Shown one piece after another: positions 22,722 to 37,800 of a stretch of DNA of 64,000 nucleotides. Each line of letters starts with the position of its first letter. Position 1 is the first letter of the stretch. The notes under the pieces are model-generated. The model did no database searches, was not told the DNA's origin, and was given only the letters and a program-made list of their open reading frames with translations. A program made the position numbers and the translations under genes. The DNA is taken from contig NC_060024.1 in the NCBI RefSeq assembly GCF_021134715.1, positions 10,540,001 to 10,604,000 of the forward strand, written 5' to 3'. The stretch is from Daphnia pulex. Lineage: Eukaryota; Arthropoda; Branchiopoda; Diplostraca; Daphniidae.

Positions 22722-23873
22722 TTAAGATCGTGATCTGGAACGAGGTGAGCGTGAGCGCGAACGGGAATATGAACCACCACGACGAACGGGGGAATAGCTG
22801 GGGGAGCCGCGACTTCCACGTGTTTTGCCGCCACCACCGGCTGGAGAATAAGATCGCGATCGATCACGAGTTCCGCCGCTGCGACCTATAGAAGAAAAAA
22901 TTCAAGGTCAATATTTACTTTAAACAAAAATTGAAATATAACTTACCGTCTCCGCTATCTTCCTTAACGCGCACATATGATACTTCTCCCTGTAAACGTA
23001 CGAATAATTTTGAAAACTTTGTTTATCAAGATTTGTAGAAAATATACCTCATGTGAACGGAATCTTGAGTCATCTAATTTCTTGATGGCGTATTTCATAT
23101 CCTCGTAGCGAAGGAATTCAACCATTCCAGTTCCATCTTTATAGGTATCAGCATAACACACATCACCAGCTTCTCTCATGTGATCTTTTAAATCTTGCCA
23201 TGATCCAGTAGGAGGAAGACCTGTGAATATCAAAAGTGGCTTTAAATGATGGTTTAAAACTTTACTAAATGTTTAACTCACCAGTTACAATGACTCTGTA
23301 ATTTGTTCTTCTTGCTGGTGGCCCTCGACTCCTGCCTCCACCATTGCTACCCCCACCATCACCCCCTCCTCTACCTCCATCACCACCTCTTCCTCCACTT
23401 CGACCACCACTACCCCTAAAAAATAAATATTATGAAAAATTAAATTAGGATTTTTACTTGTTTGTCATAATTTCTTTTACCAACAAAATAAAACAATCAC
23501 AACTAAATTACAAATATGGTATGTGAGGATAGAAAAACTGACCTGTGTCCACCACCAGAATTCTGTGATCCTCTTGGAAATTCCACTCTCAAACGATATC
23601 CATCATAGTCATAGCCATCACGAGCATGCACAGCATCCTCAGCATCCCTATAAAGTGCTTGTAATTAACTAAACAAGGAAACAAATATAACCATGCAACA
23701 TACCTGGGATCTTCAAATTCAACAAAAGCAAAAGGAGGTCCTCGTCGGTTCTTTAAATCAATGTATGCAATCTTTCCAAATTTGTAGAATAAGTCTTCAA
23801 TGTCCTTAGTGCGAATGTCGGGTGGCAAGTTACCGACGTAGATTCTGGCTTCATTGTTGCGAGAACTTGACAT
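22722..23873 (-). CDS. SRSF1: SRSF1 (SF2/ASF) SR splicing factor
   Basis: Six exons (23873-23704, 23647-23543, 23415-23282, 23220-23048, 22989-22947, 22885-22722) join in frame to 262 residues. The first RRM has RNP2 [10 protein letters not shown] and RNP1-like [15 protein letters not shown] glycine-rich hinge ([16 protein letters not shown]) follows. The second pseudo-RRM carries the family signature [20 protein letters not shown] and ends [14 protein letters not shown]. The C-terminal RS domain is short ([16 protein letters not shown]) with interspersed RG. SRSF1 binds exonic enhancers and helps choose 5' splice sites; SRPK kinases would phosphorylate the RS tail. The start at 23873 fits the conserved N-terminus [14 protein letters not shown]. 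Confidence 0.95.
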
Positions 23874-26044
<2,171 letters not shown>

Positions 26045-26471
26045 GGTAACCAACTAGATCCTAATCATTCAACAAATACACATTTTACAAGGTTTTACAC
26101 TCACAAAAGTGATCCATCCCCATGATGTAACCCCTACTGGTCTCTTGCTCCACCCCCAACCTCACATCGCTCATATTTTTTTTTGTTTTGCCATCTAGCT
26201 CTGCCCACCCCTCAATATTTCACAGTACATTATTGAAAATGCTTCAGACTCGTAAAACAGGATAATATTGAACGTGCGGTTTATCGATGTAGTCTGTCAC
26301 CCTTGGTCACTTTTCTGTTGTGAATCTCTGTGTTCATGTCCACCCGAAATCATCGCCAACAGATGTTACCGCGGGCTTCTTCGCTAATACAAAAAAAATT
26401 AACACTCGACGAATAAATGCACCTTTATTTAGAAATTCAATACAATCTAAACCCAGGATAAATAGGTACTT
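26045..26471. other. 3' flanks of the LC8 gene and COQ5
   Basis: Convergent 3' regions. AT-rich sequence and a pyrimidine run, with no gene or repeat seen. Confidence 0.4.
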
Positions 26472-27946
<1,475 letters not shown>

Positions 27947-28159
27947 TTTCAACAAATAATTGAAAACAAACACTTGTGTCTGCTGACTGTGGTTTGATTT
28001 TCGATAGAACCCACGCTGTTAAAAAGTTACGGCACTATACTATCCCACGTACATGTCACGTAGACTCTTTGAATATATATAGTAACTCAGAAACTAAGAA
28101 TTATAGAAACCGAAAGAATTCTGAGAAAACTGTATTTCAGTTAAACCAGTTGATTGAAT

Positions 28160-28668
28160 CATAGCCTACTTTATTATAGGAAGCCCAACGGTTTGGGCTT
28201 TTTTTGGAAGCCAATTTGGGTTCCCTTCCTCTTATTTGGCTCCGCCCTAAGTGGACCCACGGGAGCCAATTTATCGTCTAGTGGCGATATTTGAAAACAC
28301 GGATTTGTTTACGTTTCTATCGATATGATTTCATTCGCGAAGGAATGGAATCAGATTGGACGATAGGACGTGTTAAATGGCTACGAAGGGCCATTCACTA
28401 AACAATAATGTACACCGTTCCATGTAACAGTGTCATGAAATCCCTCACGGCAACATATTAATGGAGCCTTCATAAATTACAGGGTAATCTCCCCAAACCA
28501 TAACATTCGAAATTTCGGAGGGCGTGTCATTATTTCGCTCACCAGATGGCCCCCCTGGGTCCACTTGGAAGATGCGAAATCGGAGGAAAGGTGAGCAAAG
28601 TAGGCTTCACTTTTCCAACACGCGAGAGATATCCTTCCTTTGGGCTTCCTATAATAAAGTAGGCTATG
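28160..28668. mobile_element. 509-bp non-autonomous DNA transposon (MITE) with 29-bp perfect inverted ends
   Basis: The first 29 bp (28160-28188, beginning CATAGCCTACTTTATTATAG) are the exact reverse complement of the last 29 bp (28640-28668). The element is flanked on both sides by ATTGAAT (28153-28159 and 28669-28675), a likely 7-bp target-site duplication. The left end also folds on itself (AAGCCCAA...TTGGGCTT, 28181-28200). Subterminal inverted segments (AAGTGGACCCA versus TGGGTCCACTT) extend the symmetry inward. There is no open frame of note. Superfamily is uncertain: a 7-8 bp duplication and a CAT-type terminus would suit P-like or hAT-like elements. The intact ends suggest recent insertion, about 150 bp upstream of MRPL18. 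Confidence 0.85.
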
Positions 28669-28818
28669 ATTGAATGAACCGCTCAGGCCTCAAAGAGTCG
28701 AAGCTCGAAGGCACGACTGAAGTTCCGCAATGTTCCGCACAAGTTTTCGGCTGCTAAAATCCAAAACCAGCCGATTATAGCGTGCGTCGGTGAAACGCCA
28801 GAAACGGGAAACAGAAAC

Positions 28819-29678
28819 ATGTTGGAAGCAAGGATTAGAAATACCAGTTTATTTTCTTTAATCAAAAGAACATATTCTTCTGGTAATGAAGCTTTACTTG
28901 AAGGACCAAACAATTCTTTCCTTCCTTTCATCTACAACAGAAATCCCAGAAATTTAGAGAGGTTAAGAATTGCCCCTAAACCATCAGGTTATGTGCTCGA
29001 CAAGAAACCCGTAAACTATTGGCACAGGTATATTTATTTTTGAGTAAAGAATTTTTAAATATTACATCAATGATGACAATTCACTGCGCAAAATTGAAGA
29101 GGCTCATCTTGAATTCCCTCTGTGGTTGAGTTTGATCTGTTTCAATGTCAAGAAAAAATTCTGATTTAATTTGATGATTTCTTAGTTTTTCTATTGAAAT
29201 TCATGTTTTAATAGCATTTGTTTTTAATCTGTTCTCAGGCTTGTTATTGAGCAGTCAAACAAACATTGGAATGCTTATATCGAACACTTTGAAGGAAGCA
29301 AAGTTGTTACAGCATCAACTAAAGAGTGGGCAATCAAGCAGTTTTTGAGAAGTACTTCAGACTCTGTGGCTGCAGCAATTGTAGGCAAAGTTCTTGCCCA
29401 ACGTTGTCTGGAATTTGGTTTACTGGAAGTAAATTCAGACTATGACTTAAAACAGACTTCTCCAAAAGTGAGTTTCATCACACTTCTATAATAGTCACTT
29501 ACTTTTTGATGTTTTATTTATTTTTTAATTTTTATTTCAGATTACTCTAGTTTTAAAAAACATTGAAAAAGGAGGTATCGCCCTTAAAGAACCGGAGCAA
29601 TTCCTTCCGCACCGTCACTGGAGTCGCGAGGTGAAAGAAGATCCTACGAAAGTTTATGAAGAAACACAGTCGAGATAA
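28819..29678 (+). CDS. MRPL18: Mitochondrial ribosomal protein uL18m (MRPL18)
   Basis: Three exons (28819-29027, 29239-29467, 29541-29678) join in frame to 191 residues (human 180). The N-terminus ([20 protein letters not shown]) is basic and suits a mitochondrial presequence. Family blocks are [67 protein letters not shown] and [20 protein letters not shown]. uL18 binds 5S rRNA in bacteria; the mitochondrial protein sits in the large mitoribosomal subunit central protuberance and has been tied to 5S rRNA import. It is divergent from COQ5, so both mitochondrial genes flank the same spacer. Confidence 0.93.
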
Positions 29679-30018
29679 ACAAAATAGATGTCATAAAAAA
29701 TTAAAAGTTTAAATTAAATGCAATAAAGTTTCTGATTTGAATAGTACATTTGTCCCCAGTGTTAGCAAATGACAAATACAGAAAAACGAATAGGGCATAC
29801 TAAGAGTGCCTCATAAAGACATGAACTGTAAAGAAAACGAATGAAGAGAAAAAACATTCGTTGAAAAAAATATGGAGGGAGCGCGAATTCGTGATGAACG
29901 CACTCGTTTATTTGCCCATAAACAACGCCAACAATGCCTCTCATTTTTTTTTTATTTGTGATAACCAACGAAGGCGAGAGGCACGAACGGGCTACGCTCC
30001 ATTTTTCTTTTCTTGAAT
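29679..30018. other. Convergent 3' flanks of MRPL18 and GGNBP2
   Basis: Contains AATAAAG at about 29721, a poly(A) signal for MRPL18. No other feature is seen. Confidence 0.45.
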
Positions 30019-32487
30019 CTATTGGGACTGATTCTGGACACGCCCACAAAGCTGATCAAACTTTAGGCGTAAGTCATTTCGTAGCTGGCGACGTTGTTCG
30101 TTATAATGTTGTTGTTGCTTGCGAAACGCTTGCACTTCTTCCAACGGAATAAATCCCTCTTCACCTTCGTCATCGTCATCTGAATTTACGTGCCATTCCT
30201 GATTTTAAAAAACAAAAACAACAATGTACAAACGTATAAAATATTTAAAAGCTTAAAAAAAGTTACTTCGAGCATTTGTTGCAGACTTCGACCGTTACGA
30301 CAGTTTTCACGTAATCTGATATGAATGGGACATCTACTGACACGGCTCAAATTAGCTCTCGTTTCAGGATTTTCGTATTCGATATCACCGCAGTTACAGT
30401 GGTCTTCTGAAAGGCCTTCAGGGACTGGACTCGGGCTTGGACGACACTGCACAGGAGAACCTACAAAAGAAATTCAGAAGATCCAGAAGAAAATATAAGA
30501 AGAGAACATTAGGCTGTGTAAAAAAAAACGAAATAAAAAAAAACAACGAAATAAATAAACTAACCTGAATGGTGGTTACAAAGTCCTTCAGTACACGCAA
30601 CGTCAGATCCTTCCGGGGTAGTCAAATTGCTCGAGTTGGTTGAAGAGTATCCAGATTCTTGTGGGCACTTGCGAGAGCGACCATTTACGAAAGATGGCTG
30701 TGCTGCGAAAGGAGCTTGTCCAGGGCCGCTGGAATGCTTGGCGTCAGAAGCCGAGCAAGGACAGTTTTCACGACTGGGCGACCGGCTCGATTCCATAATA
30801 GAACGATGACAAGTTGGCGGTGGGGGAACAAGGGCTGGAAGAACCTCTTCATCGGCATCTTCCTCCACATCATCTTCATTGTCGTAATCTTTTTCGCTTC
30901 GACAAATGTTGTCGGAACTTGAAATACTATCTTTCTTTCCACGCCGCTTCTTACGCTTCTGCTTCTTTGCTTCTTTCCGTTGCTTCTGAGCAGCCTCTTC
31001 ACGGCTAAGCTCTTCACACAGTAGTTCAAGCTGAGAGACTCCTCGTTTAGATTCCACAGCCATTTCAAATGATCGACGCAACGCCTGCAAGGACGCAAAC
31101 TGCAGCATATCCACCATCTGCTCCTCTTCTCGCAGCCTCTGCGCGACTCTCTGAAGCCGTTCTAGCAAGCAAATTCCCACGCAAGTCACAACTTCTTCCT
31201 GAGCAACTTCCATCGTCTTAGCATGTCTCTCTCGACGGAAACTAGACAAAAAATTTAGTCAGTTTTCTTTTTGCTCTACTGACACCTTTGGAAGAATAAA
31301 ATTTGGTTACCTTCCAACAAGTTCAGGTTCAGCCCTGGCGATAAGCAAAGACATCAAATCTGCATTGCACTGGACATGAATATGTTTTTCTGCCGGACAG
31401 CATTTTAGACCGAGATATAAAAGAGGCTTGTAACCCTTTTCTTCTGTAGGCTCTACCTCTCCTACCAGAAGACTGTATGCTCGCAGAACCTTTAGACGAC
31501 ATTCTGGACAAAATCTATCGTAACAAAAGTGAATATGAATGTTTTTCGTACACGACAAAACGGAGAGTAAATTTACCGGTGCTTCTGGAGATATGCCTCT
31601 AATGTATCAAGTAGAGTATTGGCTTCCACCAAGGTCAACTCTTCCCTGCATTCCTGAGCCATTGAATCCCACAGTGGGCGCCAATTCACACCAGAAGGCC
31701 GAGCTCTGCAAAAACAAAGCGACACACTTATTCATATGTTTCCAACTATCCTGAAAAATAAACCACAAACCTATGCGCGTCTAACGAGTGCAATGGACAT
31801 CTTCGATTTTGACGGGACTTGGTCGTAATTGACTCGGCCATTGTGCTAAGTCGGCTCCTGTATGTCGTTAAAAAATATTAATACTAGTTCTCAGTGTTAT
31901 GTTTAATAATGCAACAAACATACCCATAATACTTTAACAAGATAAAAAGCTTAGATGAAGAAGATATAACCTCAGGAGCTAGCCCCAAAGAACCACTTGG
32001 AGATAATGTAACAGGATACAAGGCATCTTGTCCAGATGCTACAAGTTCATGAAACAGTCTCTCAACACTAAATTTTTAAAAATCTGTCAGTTTGTCTAAC
32101 ACAGTATGGCATAGAATAAGTAAATTCTTGAACAGAATCATACCTTCTCCTGCAACCAACACATGGGACATTGGGCCCAATAAGCTCTAACACTTCCTGG
32201 CTAGAGACTTTCATGGAATCATTCATCTCTGCTACTGTCAGCAACTTTCGTTTGTCTACAAATGCATCATTCTCAGAGCCTTTCAAGCAAGAAGGTAAAC
32301 GGGTCAAATTCAATTCAGGCAACTTCATCACCATCTATCATAAACATAAAGACAATTAGTTTAACTGATTTAACACAATTCAAAAAGTGAGACTTACAGA
32401 AATATTTTCATCAAATGGAAGAGGGAGTTCCCTCCTGCCTAAAGGTGATGGGGCATCATCCCGGTAGAGAGAAATTAATCTGGCCAT
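30019..32487 (-). CDS. GGNBP2: GGNBP2, gametogenetin-binding protein 2 homologue
   Basis: About nine exons on the minus strand (32487-32398, 32334-32144, 32067-31924, 31857-31771, 31705-31578, 31514-31311, 31241-30565, 30460-30267, 30198-30019; edges to about one base) give about 630 residues. The start is MARLISLYRDDAPS. Conserved cysteine-rich blocks are PNVPCVGCRRRSVERLF, NRRCPLHSLDAHR, FCPECRLKVLRAY, LGLKCCPAEKHIHVQC and RAEPELVGR, then RERHAKTMEVAQEEVVTCVG. A lysine/arginine-rich coiled coil, an acidic stretch and the signature ESGYSSTNSSNLTTPEGSDV with CTEGLCNHH follow. The C-terminus holds EEGFIPLEEVQAF. Mammalian GGNBP2 binds gametogenetin and is needed for spermatogenesis and placenta; the biochemical role is unclear. 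The multiple CxxC pairs suggest zinc binding. Confidence 0.92.
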
Positions 32488-33071
32488 CGTTCCAGTAATG
32501 TACCAAAAACTGCAAAACAAAATAAACTATAAGAATGTTTGAAAGCTTTCCTCCAAAAGAGATGATTATGTTTCGGCGGCTTTTATGATAGAGCTGTTAT
32601 CAGCAATCAATTTCGAATACGTCGACACTTTCATAAGAGATAAGTTGTTACTGACACACGCAATTCTTTATGATTTTAATGCAAACATGTGCCGCAAAGA
32701 ACATGCGACAGAAGAAGGAACAGTAAATAATCGCTTACACTTGATCAACTATGAAGGGGAAATTAGACCTAAATAAAAATAACGGCCTCGAACTAGACTT
32801 GAGAAAACAGACAGGTCGGGTCTTTTTCGGCCGAAAAATATCTGAGTCTATGTGGGGTGTTTCTAATCGGCGGACCGACGGGTACGCTGTACGCAACAAA
32901 TTAGCGCATAGCGATTCTGGTCGAGTGAGACATTTTAAAAGTTGATTATTAAGTGACAAATAGCATATAATACTGTTTAAAATAAAAAAAATTGTACTCA
33001 AAATAAATTCACCGACAAAAACGCTTTATTTTATCAAAATTAACATACAAATTCAAAAAATAAAAATGTGA
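32488..33071. other. Spacer between GGNBP2 and the HCFC1R1-like gene
   Basis: The GGNBP2 promoter must lie here. The sequence is AT-rich with no recognisable exon, RNA or repeat. Confidence 0.4.
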
Positions 33072-34183
33072 TTAGAGATCATCATCCATTTCGAGATCCG
33101 ATTGGCTAGCCATCTCATTTAAGTTAAAGTTATCAATTGGCTCATTGTTGTTGCTTTCGTCTTCGTGAAGCTCCAAGCCATTAGAAGGATTTTCTTCTAA
33201 AGCCGCCCTGCAAGACTGTTCTTCTGTTGAACTGGTAACGAGCTGGTGAACAGTGTTCCTCGGCTGCCATAAAACAACTTATCGTTTTTTTTAAGTCAAT
33301 TGAATAAAACAAGATTGTTAATTAAATAAATAATAAAATTTTTTTGAAAAACATTATTAAATACAAACCTGCCATTGAAGGTTTGTTACTGCAATAACAA
33401 AAATAAAATGTTTTAAAGGCTTGTATCAATTAAAGAAATGAATTTGTTAAAAACGTACAAGTTTTCAAGAAGAGATGCAGGGATGCTATTTTCGCGCTGG
33501 AAGTTAAGAATTTCTTCGGAAAGCACTAACTTGGAGCAGGAATCAATTTTTAAACCTTCTAAACAGGTTGTGGTGGGTGTACTATCCTCTTCCATATTAT
33601 CTAATCTACAGCTTAAAACATATTAGCATTTTGAGAACAAATCTGAGTACATTTACATTGAACACAGCAACCAACTCACTTGGTATGTTCCACTGTGGGG
33701 CATCCTATTTGAAGTTGACTCAAGTGTGCAGAAATTTTGTCTTCAGTTATAAGCTGTTTTCTAACTTGTCTATAAAAACATACAGTTATTAAATGCAAAA
33801 TTTGAACAAAACAATTTCTATCCCTGCACTTACTCTTCACAAGGATCTTCAATTTTTCTTTTTATGGGTGAAGCTAATGGCATTAATTTCCAGTTTTCCT
33901 GAGGGGTGTTCCAAAGTAACATTGGTTCATTTGAAACTGCAGTGCATGACGATTGTGTGTCTAATTCACCTGAAAACCTAAAAATAACATTGAAATGTTG
34001 GTTCTAAAATGAATAAATAAATAGATACAAATTTCCTCACAACCTTGTAACTCTGTGCTGTGGTAAAGGACCCCAAGGCATTGATTCCGGTGGATGTTGA
34101 TTCCATGTATTGTGAGTTGGAGAAACCACACTGTTGTGGGGACTACTAGAGGTTACTGGTAATTTGAATCCGGATGTAAACAT
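33072..34183 (-). CDS. HCFC1R1-like (HCF-1 beta-propeller-interacting) protein
   Basis: Several small exons on the minus strand, first 34183-34044, second from 33977, last ending at 33072. The start is MFTSGFKLPVTSSSPHNSVV. The diagnostic block PIKRKIEDPCEEQVRKQLIT, then EDKISAHLSQLQI, aligns with the human HCFC1R1 segment STKRRLEEEQEPLRKQFLSE and what follows (recalled). NEPMLLWNTPQENWKLMP resembles its C-terminal part, and the tail is acidic (EMASQSDLEMDDDL). In mammals this protein binds the HCF-1 Kelch propeller and shifts its nuclear-cytoplasmic balance. The [D/E]HxY HCF-binding motif is not intact: the nearest match is EHTK. Family assignment is moderate and the order of the small middle exons is provisional. 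Confidence 0.5.
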
Positions 34184-34834
34184 TGTTTACGCAGTAGGAT
34201 TCGCTGTCGAACTCGATTGTGAATCTGTGAAATACATTCGAAGTCGAACTTTTATTTATTTGTGCTGAAACTCTTAAAATATTGACGGACGATCACCGAA
34301 AATTCTAGAATTTTATCACACCGTTTATGGACTATAATCTCTGCAAAAAATTACAAACGGTACCTACGAGATCTTCGTCGTTTGCTCGTTCGAGGAATAT
34401 TCCAGCCTTCCAGGAATCAAATTCAAGAGAGAAGAATCCGGAATAAATTTCTGCTTTTTGGTGATCGTGTATGTAAATACAGCAGAACTTCAGAATGGGA
34501 AACACTAAAGTGTGGGAAAGCATGTATTGGCTTACCACTATGACTACCATCTAGCGAGGTTGTTAAAACTACTTTGCATGAGACATCTATCGCAAACCTG
34601 TTGAAATGTATACCGGCTAAGCCCGCACAGACGATGCTCAGTTGTTCGTCTCGGACCTTCGAAGTTGTTGTAATAACGTGTAGCATCGGCAGCATTTATC
34701 GGTTTTCTTCCTATGAACACTCTTTTAATAATTGTTAAGTATGAAATTTTAAGGATTTTCAAATGGTGTTAATGTGATGAATTTAGAATTATATGATTTT
34801 CAGGTATTTTGAGGTAGTTTTCTAACCCAAAACC
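34184..34834. promoter_or_regulatory. Bidirectional promoter region of HCFC1R1-like and SPT6
   Basis: This divergent spacer of 650 bp carries a minus-strand acceptor (TATTTCACAG near 34235), which implies a spliced 5' leader for the HCFC1R1-like gene. Minus-strand open frames at 34332-34762 overlap the presumed leader exon and could be a small unrecognised gene (see findings). Confidence 0.4.
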
Positions 34835-37800
34835 ATGGCTGATTTTATCGACTCGGAAGCTGAAGAAAGTGAGGTATGGGAATGATTTATTCGTCAGTTT
34901 GCACTGATTATAAAAACGTTTTCGGTAAATTTTTGGTCATATAAAAATGTTTTTCTGTATGTCAGGAGGAGGAGGAATTGACAGAAAAGGAAAAATCAAA
35001 ACTTAAAAAGATGAAAGCTGCGGCTGTCGATAGTGATGATGACGAAGAAGGTATTGTGCTGATTAATTTGCCATAATTTTCACGATGTTGAGCTTTTTGG
35101 ATAAACTGTTCCAACAGAAGATGATGAACAAATGCAAGAGGAATTAGGGGACTTGATTGACGACAACCCAATTGAAGACGATAGTAGCAGCAGTGGAAGT
35201 GATAATGAAACCTCTGGTGGTACCAAAAGAAAAAGAGACGATGATGACGATGAATTGGATGACCGACTCAGTGAAGAGGATTTTGAGCTCATTGAAGAAA
35301 ACTTGGGCATCAAAATGAAGGTAAATACATGTGTAATTTAATTTAAAAGCCTTCATTCATATTATAAATGATTTATTCCCTTCTCAGCGTAAGAAAACTT
35401 TTGTCAGAGTCAAAAGGATTGTTGACGATGAATCTGATGAAGAAGGACAAGAAAGAGGGAGAGATGCTATTGCAAATGAGCTATTTGAGGGTAAATTTCA
35501 GTTAATTTTACTACATAATACTAGCTTTTACTACATACATAATTGAATGTTTCAACTTTAGGTTCAGATGGAGAAGATAGCAGAAGAGCTGCCAGTAGAG
35601 TCAGACAAGAAAGAGATGAAGATGAAAATTTAGATAAATACTCTGATGAGGAAGATGAAGACGAGGAAGATATTGGTGATTTCATCGTAGACGCCGAAGG
35701 TCAGCCTATTCATGGAAAGAAGAAAAAAAGAAAAGCAATTTACACTGACGCGTAAGTCAATACTTTTTTTTTATCGAACTTACGTATTCCTAACGACTTT
35801 GGTTTTCTCAGAGCTTTGCAAGAAGCCCAAGATATTTTTGGGGTTGACTTTGATTACGAAGATTTCAACCAAGAAGGTGAAGAATATGAAGACGATGAGG
35901 AAGAAGAATATGAGGATGAAGAAGGAATAAGGAAGACTCGCAAAAAGACTGGTGTTGTTGTGAAAAAGAAGTCACAACGAAAAACTATCTACGATGTCTA
36001 CGAACCTAGTGAACTTGAACGGGGTCATTTTACTGATTTCGACGAAAAGGTGCTTTCGTCTTGTTCTTGCTTTTTTTTTATATACTTTTGCGTTTTGTTT
36101 CTAATTTTTAATTCATTAATTTAACAGATTCGAAAAACTGATATGCCAGAACGCATGCAACTCCGAAACGTTCCAATTACTTCTGTCGAAGAAGGTTCTG
36201 CCGAATTGGACTTAGAAGCCGAGTGGATTTACAAGCATGCTTTTTCCAAAGCGTCCATTTCAAATCAGGTAAAAACAGCTTTAATTTTACTTCATGCAAG
36301 TCAATTTCTCAAGTCCCTTTTGAAACCGTAAAGGACGGTACCGCAGATGGACGGGAAAAGGTGATTAAGGGACCTCAGACTGTCGAAAAGATTCGTAAAG
36401 CTCTTGAATTCATTCGCAATCAACACTTCGAAGTTCCTTTTATAGCCTTCTATCGTAAAGAATACGTCCTACCAGAATTGAGCGTAAATGACCTTTGGAG
36501 AGTTTACAAGTTTGATGAAAAATGGACCCAACTGCAGACACGTAAAAAAAACATGATGCGACTCTTCAAGAAAATGCAAAAATACCAATCGGAGAAGCTT
36601 ACGCAAAATTTGACAGAATCTATTCCTGAGAACGTGCGTGTTCTTAAAGATGAAGACACAGATAGATTGAGAATGGTCCAATCCATTGAAGAGTTGAGCG
36701 ACGTTTACAATCACTTCACCCTCTATTACGGCAATGATGTACCTGCCATGCAAGAAGAACATCGTCGAAGGGCAAGAGAAGAAGCCAAAGAACGGCGAAG
36801 CTCAGCAGCCAGGCGAAGATTGAACGAAGACGGTGAACCTATGGATGTCGACGATTTGGGTGAAGATTTGCGCGACCCAGATGATGTGAATGTCGACGAG
36901 GAATCTTCAATCAAACAAGCTAAGCGAAGTGACTTGTACTCTCTTTGCGCCAGAGCTGGTCTTGATGGCTTGCTAAGGAAATACGGTTTATCTCCGGAGC
37001 AGTTCGCCGAGAACATGCGCGACAATTACCAACGACACGAAGTTGATCAAACCTCAACAGAGCCGTTCGATGTTGCCCTCGAATATGTCTCGCCCAAATT
37101 TCCGACTGCTACTGAAGTTCTCAAAGCGGCAAACTACATGTTGGCTGTACAAATCGCTAAAGAACCTTTGGTTCGTCAGTGCGTCCGTGAATCCTTCTTT
37201 GAACGCGCTCGTATTGATGTCATCCCTACGAAGCAAGGTTTGAAGGAAATCGACGAGAATCACAACCTTTATCCCATCAAATTCCTTAAAGATAAGCCGG
37301 TGCGCGATTTAGTCGATGATCAATTCCTCCGACTGGTGGTCGCTGAGCAAGACAAGTTGCTAACCATTGTCTTCCAAACGAAAATTGAAGGAGCCACTAC
37401 TGCCAGTTACGTTGACGAGATAAAGGCACTATTTACCCGGGACGAATTCAGCAAACTTGTACAGGAATGGAATGATCTGCGTAATGAGATTATCGATCTT
37501 GCCCTCAGTAAATTTGTGTTCCCAGCGCTGGTCAAAGAACTCAAGGCAAAGCTGTTGAACGAAGCCCGAGAATTTGTTATGAGAGCATGCTGCCAACAAT
37601 TATACAACTGGCTCAAGGTATGTTTGATTCTGACACAATGTTCTTTCTATTTAATTAAAAAACCATTTTATAATTATTATATAGGTTGCCCCTTACAAAG
37701 TCGACTTCGATGACGAAGAGGATTGGGACACAAAAAATGGTATCAGAGTCATGGGTCTCAGCTATGTAGCAGATCTCGATCAAGCAGCTTTTGGTTGTTT

